Positions 27,038 to 33,496 of a DNA stretch of 64,000 nt are shown here, piece after piece. The DNA lies in NCBI RefSeq assembly GCF_009708215.1, contig NZ_CP046175.1, forward strand, positions 248,001 to 312,000. The letters are read 5' to 3'. The notes below the pieces were generated by a model, which saw only the letters and a list, made by a program, of their open reading frames with translations, was not told the origin of the DNA and did not search any database. This stretch comes from Occultella kanbiaonis (GTDB lineage: Bacteria; Actinomycetota; Actinomycetes; Actinomycetales; Beutenbergiaceae). The position numbers were made by a program, and so were the translations under genes. Numbering within the stretch: the first letter of the stretch is position 1; every line of letters begins with the position of its first letter.

Positions 27038-28881
27038 GGGGTGAGCACGTAGGTCGCGGTGCAGGTCGTCGTGGCGCCGGGGGCCAGCGTCGTAGCCGGG
27101 CACTCGATCACGGACACGTCGCCGGAGCCGCTGAAGTCGCCCTCGTCGATGGCCACGCCCGTGAGGGTGGTCCCGCCGGTGTTGGTGACGGCGAACCGGT
27201 AGGTGATCTGCTGCCCGACCGTGCCGCTGGAGGCGGGGGTTGCGGTCTTGACGACCGTCAGTGCGCCGTCCGCCTCGTCCTCGTAGTCGAAGGTCGACGG
27301 GACCGACGTGATCGGCGGGGTCAGCGGTGGGGTGCCGGTGGCCGAGGCGGTGTTGGTGACGCCGCCGGCGTCGACGTCGGCCTGCGTGAGCGTGTAGTCC
27401 GCGGTGCAGGTCGTGGACGCTCCCGATGCCAGCGTCGTGGTCGGGCAGCTGATCTCGCCCAGCTCACCGGTGCCGGTGAAGTCGCCCTCATCGATCGTGA
27501 TCGCGGTGAGGTCCGTGTTGCCGGTGTTCGTGACGAGGAAGCTGTACTCGAGCGTGCTGCCCTCGGCGAAGACCACACCGTCGTCGAGCGCGGCCGACTT
27601 GACCACGGAGACGCCCGGCGCGTAGTCCGGCGTGGTCGTGACCGTCGCGGTGTTGTTGTCCAGATTCGGGTCGTTCTCGTTACCCCAGACCGTCACGGTG
27701 TTCGTGATCGGGTCGATGCTGTTCGGCGCCGTTGCAGTGACCTCGTAGTTGCGTTGCTCCCCTGGTGGCATCATGCCGTATGCGCACGTCATGAGGTTGC
27801 CGACGAACGAGCACTCGGTGTTCGGGCTGGACGGGTTTGTGAGTGAGGCCGGCAGCTCGTCCTGGAAGTAGTGGCCGGACGACGCGACTGCACTGTTGTT
27901 GGTGACGTGGATGCCGAAGGTGATGGTGCCGCCTGGCGTGTGGGCACTGCGCACGGTCTTCTGGATCGCGAGGTCGACGTCGGGTCCGGGGTTGCTTGTC
28001 GCGTCGTTGTTCGAGTTCGGCGTCGGGCCGTTGACCGTCGAGAGGATCGTGAAGGTGGGGTTCGCCGAGGTCGCGTTCGTGATGCCGAGCTGGATCACGT
28101 CGCCCGAGTCGTTGGCGGAGAGCCCGAGGTTCCCGTTGCCGTAGACCCACTGCCCGCCGTAGGTGACCGCAGGCACGTTCGTCTCCCAGGACCCAGCTGC
28201 TCCGGAGTCGAGATCCACCCGCCAGATCCGGCTGTCGTTGCCCATCCCCCAGAGGTAGCCCTCCAGGACCACGAGGTCGGAGGTGTTCGGTACCTCTTCG
28301 CTGAGCGTGATCGGGGTGGCCACGCGCGTGGCGAGGTTGATCGCGTAGACCGTGCCGAGGTCGAGCGTGCCACGCACGTACAGCGTGTTCGCGCTGTCGC
28401 CGGCGCCGAACGTTCCCTGCTGGTAGTACGAGTCGACGTTCAGGCCGGTGATCGCACCCAGGTCCGTTGCGGCACCGCCCTGGCCGATACGCAGGAGTCG
28501 CTGGGTGTCCTGTTGCACGCCGTAGAGGTAGTTGTCCGCGGTGTTGTAGCCGATGGCGTTGTAGGGCACGGTCGCCGTGCCCTCGGCCACGAAGGTGAGG
28601 TCGGCACCGACCTGCTCCGCCCGATAGAGCGTCGTCGGTCGGTCCTGCGCCAGGAAGACCGCCGCCACATCAGGGTCGAACGGGTCGCCGTCCGCCGCAC
28701 TGGCTACGTTGGTCGTCGTGAGCGCTCCTGCCGCCGTCAATGCGGTCGCGGCCAGCGCGACGGCGAGCGCTCCGTGCACCAGACGGGACAGAACACCCCG
28801 GCCGGGCCCTCGAGACCTCCGCATCGGCGCCGCGGTCCTGCGATGCCCGTCGCGCGCTGAACGCACACGTGTGTTACTCAT
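26941..28881 (-). CDS. Repeat surface protein, 5' part before the frameshift
   Basis: ATG at 28879-28881 with GGGGAGGAC upstream. Residues 1-61 are a long actinobacterial signal peptide (basic tail, hydrophobic core ALAVALAATALTAAGAL, cleavage near VASA). Residues about 62-310 form a DUF6923-like beta-propeller (TTLYRAEQVG, YNTADNYLYGVQQDTQ, LEGYLWGMGNDSRIWRVD). A DUF11-like domain (about 325-445) and the first two tandem repeats follow. The genuine frame ends at about residue 614 in a run of five C (27037-27041). Beyond it the reading becomes proline/arginine-rich nonsense to 26941. With the frame restored the protein would be about 1,400 residues. Confidence 0.85.
   Translation of the reverse strand: MSNTRVRSARDGHRRTAAPMRRSRGPGRGVLSRLVHGALAVALAATALTAAGALTTTNVASAADGDPFDPDVAAVFLAQDRPTTLYRAEQVGADLTFVAEGTATVPYNAIGYNTADNYLYGVQQDTQRLLRIGQGGAATDLGAITGLNVDSYYQQGTFGAGDSANTLYVRGTLDLGTVYAINLATRVATPITLSEEVPNTSDLVVLEGYLWGMGNDSRIWRVDLDSGAAGSWETNVPAVTYGGQWVYGNGNLGLSANDSGDVIQLGITNATSANPTFTILSTVNGPTPNSNNDATSNPGPDVDLAIQKTVRSAHTPGGTITFGIHVTNNSAVASSGHYFQDELPASLTNPSSPNTECSFVGNLMTCAYGMMPPGEQRNYEVTATAPNSIDPITNTVTVWGNENDPNLDNNTATVTTTPDYAPGVSVVKSAALDDGVVFAEGSTLEYSFLVTNTGNTDLTAITIDEGDFTGTGELGEISCPTTTLASGASTTCTADYTLTQADVDAGGVTNTASATGTPPLTPPITSVPSTFDYEDEADGALTVVKTATPASSGTVGQQITYRFAVTNTGGTTLTGVAIDEGDFSGSGDVSVIECPATTLAPGATTTCTATYVLTPRPTSTRPASPTPPPPPPPRPAATRSAHRRPR
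27037..27041 (-). other. Frameshift site in homopolymeric C5 (G5 on plus strand)
   Basis: Every other repeat reads T-Q-A-D across this junction (ACC CAG GCC). Here the minus strand has ACCCCCAGGCC, so the downstream repeats lie in another frame. Loss of two C or gain of one C restores it. Could be a sequencing error, a true mutation, slippage-based phase variation or programmed frameshifting. Confidence 0.85.
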
Positions 28882-29132
28882 GGATGTGTCCTCCCCGTTA
28901 CTCCAATGGACGAAGACGCCGATGGCTCGCTCCAGGCGGCTCGACACGACGTCCACGCCAGCGAATCGGTTCGAGCAGGGCGCGAGCAATCGTTCCGGGG
29001 GGATCTCACCCGCGATCTCACCCTTGGCGTGGATGCGAGGGTGGCCGAACTATCTGGGCCCGTTCGTGGGCGTCGTCGAGCGAGTCCTACTCGCGTGTCG
29101 TGATCAGGACCATGGTCGGGAGCCGATCGGGT

Positions 29133-29852
29133 TCAGGAGGCGTCGAGCAGGGACATGACCGCGTCGCCGACCTGCTCGACCTCGTCGGCGCCGCCGGTCA
29201 GGTCCGGCTTGACCAGTAGGACCGAGCTGAAGGTGCCCTCGATGCACCCCTGAGCCGTGATCGCCTGTGGGTCGGCGGCGCTGGGGACGATCTTCACGGT
29301 GAAGTTCTCGCCTTCGGGCTGCCCGTCGGCGACCAGCATCAGCGAGAACATCTCGCACGCTCGGGTGGAATCGATCTCCTCGCCGGCCTCGATCGCAGCA
29401 GTGATGTCCTCGATGTTCGCGAGTTCGTCCTCCGACAGCGTCTCGGCCAGCTGCGGCTGTGCGAGCAGTTGCTCGAAGATCGCCGGCAGCTGGGTCGCCC
29501 AGCGCTCGGCGCCGACCAGGATGACCTGCACGCCGGTCCCGTTGAGGTTGCCCCAGACGCAGGCCGGGACCCCGCTGACCTCATGGAGGTGCGGTTCCAG
29601 CTCGACCCCGGCCAGGGCCGCGATCACTTCGGCATCGGGCTGCGCACACGGGTCCGGGGCACCCGCGGCCGGCTCCACCGTTGCGCCCTCCGGCGACTCG
29701 GCCGACTCGGATTCAGGGCTCTGCGTCGCGGCAGGCTCTACCCCGGCGGCGTTCGACCGCGTCGAGGTCAGATCGGGCTCGGGCTGCGCGCAGCCCGCCA
29801 ACGCCAACATGAGCAGACAGACGGTTGCGACGCTCACCCGAGCACGATTCAT
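29133..29852 (-). CDS. Lipoprotein, DUF3558-like
   Basis: 239 residues. Lipoprotein signal with lipobox LALAGC (cysteine near residue 21), so it is lipidated and outer-leaflet anchored. A Ser/Glu/Pro/Ala-rich spacer (about 25-65) follows, then a compact domain with paired cysteines (DPCAQPDAEVIAAL, GVPACVWGN, STRACEM, AQGCIEG), the pattern of DUF3558 lipoproteins. ATG at 29850-29852 gives the shortest proper signal peptide. Function unknown. Divergent from the membrane-anchored propeller gene. Confidence 0.85.
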   Translation of the reverse strand: MNRARVSVATVCLLMLALAGCAQPEPDLTSTRSNAAGVEPAATQSPESESAESPEGATVEPAAGAPDPCAQPDAEVIAALAGVELEPHLHEVSGVPACVWGNLNGTGVQVILVGAERWATQLPAIFEQLLAQPQLAETLSEDELANIEDITAAIEAGEEIDSTRACEMFSLMLVADGQPEGENFTVKIVPSAADPQAITAQGCIEGTFSSVLLVKPDLTGGADEVEQVGDAVMSLLDAS

Positions 29853-29917
29853 GCGCGGATCTGAGCACCCCGGGCATCCTGCCGTCAAGGTCTGGTGGCA
29901 GATGACAGGATGATCGG

Positions 29918-31207
29918 ATGGGACGGGGTGCGGCCGAGGAGTTCGTGCTCGACTTCGATGAGCCCGACCAGGCTGGCGAGCCGGACGCAGCCGCGCCGCC
30001 CCATCGGCGCCGGGACGGCCCCGACCTGCCTCGCCCGGTGGCGCTCTGGGCCGGTGTCGCGGTCCTCCTCGTGGTGACCGGGATCCTGATCGCGCCCCCG
30101 CCGCCCGGCCCGAGCTGGGGCGTCGGCCCAGGCTGGACGGACGCTCCCGTGCTGCAGTGGTCGGTGCCGCTGTCGGCCCCCGTCCGAGGCCAGACGTGGC
30201 TGACCGTCCAGGACGATCACGTGCTCGTGATCGGTGAGGACCGGATCGACGCCTACGACCGCGCCGACGGCACGCACCGCTGGTCCGTCGCCGATGTGGA
30301 GCGGTGCGAGCTCGGGGACGGGATCCCCGTGTGCGTGTCCGGACCGGGCGCCGACGCGGTGGTCTCGATCGTCGCTGAGGACGGCGGGGTTCTCGAGGTG
30401 CCGTTCCCCGGGGCGGTCACGGCCACGCTCCACCGCGGTGACCTCGTGGTGCTCGCCGAGGGTGCGGCCGACGACTTCGACCTCACCGTCCACGTCGGCA
30501 CCGATCGGGATGCGGTGCGCTGGGGCGCTCTGATCGAGTATCGCCGCGAGGAGTTCGGCGACGCCGCACCGCGCGTCTGGGCACGGGACGACCTTGTGCT
30601 CGTCTCCACCGGGTCGCTGTATCGCGCTCGGAGCGGGGAAGAGATCCCGGGCTCGTGGTCCTGGCCGTGGTTCGACGGCAGTCCACTCATCACATGGGGG
30701 GAGGGCGGGGGTCAGGTGATCCTGCCCGGTACCGCGCAGGTGGTGGACCTGCCCGGGCTCGGCGTACCGGCCATGATCGACGACGGCTCACGGCCACCGG
30801 TGACGATCGTGCAGTCCGACGACTACATCTCCATGGATGCGGTGGCCGAGGACGGGGAGGTGCTCTGGCAGGCGGAGTCGGGATGGCCGGTGGTCCGCTT
30901 CGGCGATGCCATCATCATGGGCGATGCGGACAGTGGTGCGCGCGACGTCCGCACCGGGGAGTGGCTCTGGTCGATCCCGGGCTATGTCTCGTGCTCTTGC
31001 CGGGGAAATCCCTCCGGGCTCCTGGTGTCGATCTACGACCTCGAACCCGATGGCGCTCCGACGAATCGTCGGCTGATCGGTCTGCGCGTCGCTGACGGCA
31101 CGATCCTCTGGGAACTGCCGGTGGCTGACAACGCTCTCGTGGTCGACACCGACGAGGCGCTCGCCATCCTCGTCGACGAGCAACTCACGCTGTACTCGCG
31201 GACCTGA
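29918..31207 (+). CDS. Membrane-anchored PQQ-like beta-propeller protein
   Basis: 429 residues. A cytoplasmic acidic/basic tail (1-40), one membrane segment (VALWAGVAVLLVVTGILI, about 41-58), then an extracellular domain of repeated blades (IDAYDRADGTHRWSV, VRTGEWLWSIPG, LRVADGTILWELP) typical of PQQ-like/WD-like propellers. Such proteins often act in envelope assembly or as sensors; no cofactor binding is implied. The last 35 codons are duplicated downstream at 31358-31466. Confidence 0.83.
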   Translation: MGRGAAEEFVLDFDEPDQAGEPDAAAPPHRRRDGPDLPRPVALWAGVAVLLVVTGILIAPPPPGPSWGVGPGWTDAPVLQWSVPLSAPVRGQTWLTVQDDHVLVIGEDRIDAYDRADGTHRWSVADVERCELGDGIPVCVSGPGADAVVSIVAEDGGVLEVPFPGAVTATLHRGDLVVLAEGAADDFDLTVHVGTDRDAVRWGALIEYRREEFGDAAPRVWARDDLVLVSTGSLYRARSGEEIPGSWSWPWFDGSPLITWGEGGGQVILPGTAQVVDLPGLGVPAMIDDGSRPPVTIVQSDDYISMDAVAEDGEVLWQAESGWPVVRFGDAIIMGDADSGARDVRTGEWLWSIPGYVSCSCRGNPSGLLVSIYDLEPDGAPTNRRLIGLRVADGTILWELPVADNALVVDTDEALAILVDEQLTLYSRT

Positions 31208-31240
31208 TTCGAAGCTCGCGAACGTGGTCCCGTCGGCGCC

Positions 31241-31354
31241 TCAGATGGCGACCGGTACCCCGAGGTCCCGTGCGGCCCGGGCGAGCGCGTCATCGAACGT
31301 GGCGATGGCGACGCCATGCGACTTCGCGAGGCTCAAGGCGCAGCAGTCGGGCAT
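31241..31354 (-). pseudogene. Remnant of a PIN-domain (VapC-like) toxin, C-terminal end
   Basis: The 37 codons ending at 31241 read DCCALSLAKSHGVAIATFDD then ALARAARDLGVPV, the usual end of a PIN ribonuclease: last acidic residue in ATFDDAL, then a helix and short strand. The N-terminal three quarters, with the first catalytic acids, are missing, and no antitoxin adjoins it. Homology stops at about 31354, exactly where a copy of the propeller gene's 3' end begins on the other strand. Confidence 0.6.
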
Positions 31355-31357
31355 CGG

Positions 31358-31466
31358 CGACGTGCTCTGGGAGCTCCCCGTCGACGACGGCGCCCGCGTG
31401 GCGGACACCGACGAGGCCATCGCCGTCCTCGTTGACGGGCAGCTCACGCTGTACTCGCGGACCTGA
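31358..31466 (+). pseudogene. Diverged duplicate of the 3' end of the propeller gene
   Basis: Encodes DVLWELPVDDGARVADTDEA then AIAVLVDGQLTLYSRT-stop, matching the C-terminus of the 29918-31207 product (TILWELPVADNALVVDTDEA, LAILVDEQLTLYSRT). The DNA is clearly similar but has many substitutions, so the duplication is not recent. The rest of the paralogue is absent, leaving a scar fused to the PIN remnant. Confidence 0.75.
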
Positions 31467-31498
31467 CCTCGGACACCGGCCCGTCGGTAGCGGGTCTG

Positions 31499-31849
31499 TC
31501 AGTCCGTGTGGAACACCTCGGGAATCTCCAGCCACTGCCCGGCCGGTAGCCCGTCCATCGGCTGCTGCAGCGGGCTCACCACGGACCACCACTCCTGCGT
31601 GGTCGGGTCGGCGGCGATCGCGGCGAGGTCCGCCTCGTAGTCCTCACCGCGGTACTCGTAGTAGGAGAACAGCGTGTTGCCGAACCGGTAGATCGAGTAG
31701 TTGTGCACGTGTGCGCGGGCCAGGGCCGCGAGCACGCCGGGCCAGACGGCGGCGTGGTGCCGTTCGTAGGCCTCGATGTGTTCGGGTGCGACGCCGATCA
31801 CGGACGCGACACGCTTGATCGGCGCTTGGTTGGTCTCCACGCCCGGCAT
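31499..31849 (-). CDS. rhaM: L-rhamnose mutarotase (RhaM/DUF718 family)
   Basis: 116 residues, slightly longer than typical RhaM (about 104). Conserved features are present: KRVASVIGVAPEHIEAYERHHA with the catalytic histidine region, VHNYSIYRFGNTLFSYYEYRGED, and the WW pair in TTQEWWSVV. It interconverts alpha and beta anomers of L-rhamnose (or fucose) in the cytoplasm. Its position beside a glycan-related operon suggests a rhamnose-containing substrate. ATG at 31847-31849; 13 bp separate it from the next leftward gene. Confidence 0.88.
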   Translation of the reverse strand: MPGVETNQAPIKRVASVIGVAPEHIEAYERHHAAVWPGVLAALARAHVHNYSIYRFGNTLFSYYEYRGEDYEADLAAIAADPTTQEWWSVVSPLQQPMDGLPAGQWLEIPEVFHTD

Positions 31850-31862
31850 CGTAGCGGCGGCC

Positions 31863-33320
31863 TCACGGAGCGAGGCGCCGCGGCCTGGCCAGCTCGGTGA
31901 TCTCCCGCCGCACCCACCACGCGCCGGTGCGCCGGCGCTCCGTGGGCGTCGAGTACCGGTACGCGAACACCCGCGCGCGCACCCAGGCCGGCCGTTCGCC
32001 GTCGAACGGGTCGTCCTTCAGCAGCCGCAGCGTGGCGGGGTCGGCGGCGAGCAGCCGGTCCAGGAAGGGGTCGAACCACGCGTACTGGGAGGTGGAACCG
32101 AGCCCGAGGAACCACATGCCCCAGTCCAGCCGCAGGTGGTACGGCGCGAACTGCCGCGGCCGTCGATCGACCGGCCCCGGCTTGCCCGCGAAGACGTACT
32201 CGCGCCAGTCGGACGCACCGGGGTCGGCCGCCGTCGTGCCCTCCACCACGATCTCGTGGCGCCGCCGGGTGATCGACCCGAACGCCCCGTACGCACCGAC
32301 CAGATGCCAGCGGTTGAACGAGGCGTTCATGCGCTGGTGTCTCGAGATCAGGTTCCGTACCGGCCAGTAGCTGAGCACCAGCGTCAGCAGGCCGACAATC
32401 GCAACGACGACGGCGAACGCGGCCGGGGTTGGCCGGGTCGCCCCGGTCGGGGCGAGGGTCGGGATCAGGGCCGAGAGCACGCCGTCGTCCACAGCGGAGA
32501 ACGCGATCAGCATGGTGAGCCAGTTCAGCCAGGCGAAGTTCCCGGAGACCACCAGCCACGCCTGGGTCAGAATGACGGCCGCCGCGGCCCACGTCGCAAC
32601 CGGCTGGGGTGCGAACAACAGGAACGGGACGACGAGCTGGACGACATGGTTGGCGGCCACCTCCACCTTGTGCAGCGGCTTCGGCAGGTGGTGGAAGTGC
32701 CAGCTGAACGGCCCCGGCATCGGCTGGGTCTCGTGGTGGTAGTAGAGCGCGGTCAGGTCCCGCCAGACCGAGTCGCCACGGATCTTGATCAGGCCCGCGC
32801 CGAACTCCACCCGGAACGCGAGCCACCGGAACGCGAAGATCACGATGATCGGGGTCGGCACCTGGTCCGAGCCGAGGAACGCCGCCAGGAACCCGGCCTC
32901 CAGCAGGAGCGACTCCCAGCCGAACCCGTAGAACACCTGGCCCACCGTGGCGATGGAGAGATAGAGCACGTACATGCCGCCGAACGCGATCATCGGCAGC
33001 CACGGCGGTCCCGCCTGCGGCAGGCCGACGACCACGGTCGCCGCGAGCGCGATGCCCACCCAGCACATCAGGCGCAGCCGGCGGTCGCTGTAGCCGAACC
33101 GGAACAGCGTGGGCACGGCCTTGCCCGGCACCCGACCCAGCAGGCGCGGCACGGGCAGCAGCCCGCGCTCGCCGAGCAGTGCCGGGAACTGCCGCAGCGC
33201 GGTGACGAACGCGACCAGGTAGATCGCCGCGATCCCGCGCTGCAGCACGAACCGGGCGGCGTCGTAGTCCTCGGAGCCGAACCAGCCGAGCGACCCGCCG
33301 GTGGCTAGCCAGGCGTCCAT
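31863..33320 (-). CDS. Lipase maturation factor family membrane protein
   Basis: 485 residues from the ATG at 33318-33320; in-frame upstream codons reach 33425 but would overlap the operator. Opens with WFGSEDYDAARFVLQRGIAAIYLVAF, the hallmark of LMF1-like proteins, followed by about eight membrane segments and a C-terminal soluble part (YHLRLDWGMWFLGLGS, WFDPFLDRLL). LMF1 folds secreted lipases in the vertebrate ER; bacterial members are uncharacterised. Runs leftward into rhaM and is divergent from the exported lyase-like gene. Confidence 0.85.
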   Translation of the reverse strand: MDAWLATGGSLGWFGSEDYDAARFVLQRGIAAIYLVAFVTALRQFPALLGERGLLPVPRLLGRVPGKAVPTLFRFGYSDRRLRLMCWVGIALAATVVVGLPQAGPPWLPMIAFGGMYVLYLSIATVGQVFYGFGWESLLLEAGFLAAFLGSDQVPTPIIVIFAFRWLAFRVEFGAGLIKIRGDSVWRDLTALYYHHETQPMPGPFSWHFHHLPKPLHKVEVAANHVVQLVVPFLLFAPQPVATWAAAAVILTQAWLVVSGNFAWLNWLTMLIAFSAVDDGVLSALIPTLAPTGATRPTPAAFAVVVAIVGLLTLVLSYWPVRNLISRHQRMNASFNRWHLVGAYGAFGSITRRRHEIVVEGTTAADPGASDWREYVFAGKPGPVDRRPRQFAPYHLRLDWGMWFLGLGSTSQYAWFDPFLDRLLAADPATLRLLKDDPFDGERPAWVRARVFAYRYSTPTERRRTGAWWVRREITELARPRRLAP

Positions 33321-33390
33321 CTGCCAAGCCTGCTCGTCCGTGGGGTCCAGTGCCAGTGCGGGCGCGGCCGAGATCGTCCCGGTTGCCCCC

Positions 33391-33396
33391 TTGACA
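33391..33396 (+). promoter_or_regulatory. Candidate -35 box (TTGACA)
   Basis: A perfect TTGACA hexamer lies 15 bp before operator 1 and upstream of the exported-protein gene. No convincing -10 is found at 16-18 bp (best is CAACCT at 33415-33420), so the promoter is only partly supported. Confidence 0.35.
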
Positions 33397-33410
33397 GTCG
33401 CGCCATCGAT

Positions 33411-33426
33411 GATGCAACCTTGCATC
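33411..33426 (+). promoter_or_regulatory. Putative LacI-family operator 1
   Basis: GATGCAACCTTGCATC has seven-base perfect arms around a CC centre. It lies in the divergent gap between the LMF-like and exported-protein genes and resembles the sites at 33435 and 12343. Confidence 0.65.
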
Positions 33427-33434
33427 CGATCGAT

Positions 33435-33451
33435 GATGGCAACGTTGCATC
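33435..33451 (+). promoter_or_regulatory. Putative LacI-family operator 2
   Basis: GATGGCAACGTTGCATC contains the perfect palindrome GCAACGTTGC with the central CG typical of LacI-family operators. It ends 45 bp before the start codon at 33497, almost the same distance as in the paralogue at 12299. The likely ligand is the LacI-family product of 40894-41883. Confidence 0.7.
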
Positions 33452-33496
33452 AGCCGGTCGATCCCTTTCGTGCAATGCCGCAGAGGAGAGGTCTCC

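Noticed and set aside
24677-27103. Independent gene starting at 27103 for the second half of the surface protein
   Set aside because: The first 22 codons are out of frame with repeat 2, there is no ribosome-binding site or signal peptide, and the repeat pattern continues exactly across the frameshift.
28882-29132. Possible riboswitch in the leader of the surface-protein gene
   Set aside because: GGTGAGATC is directly repeated and small hairpins occur, but none of the conserved cores of c-di-GMP, ydaO or other classes could be matched. No other feature is seen in this 250-bp gap.
31241-31447. 68-codon open frame as a complete toxin gene
   Set aside because: Only the last 37 codons resemble a PIN domain; the first part is antisense to the duplicated propeller end.
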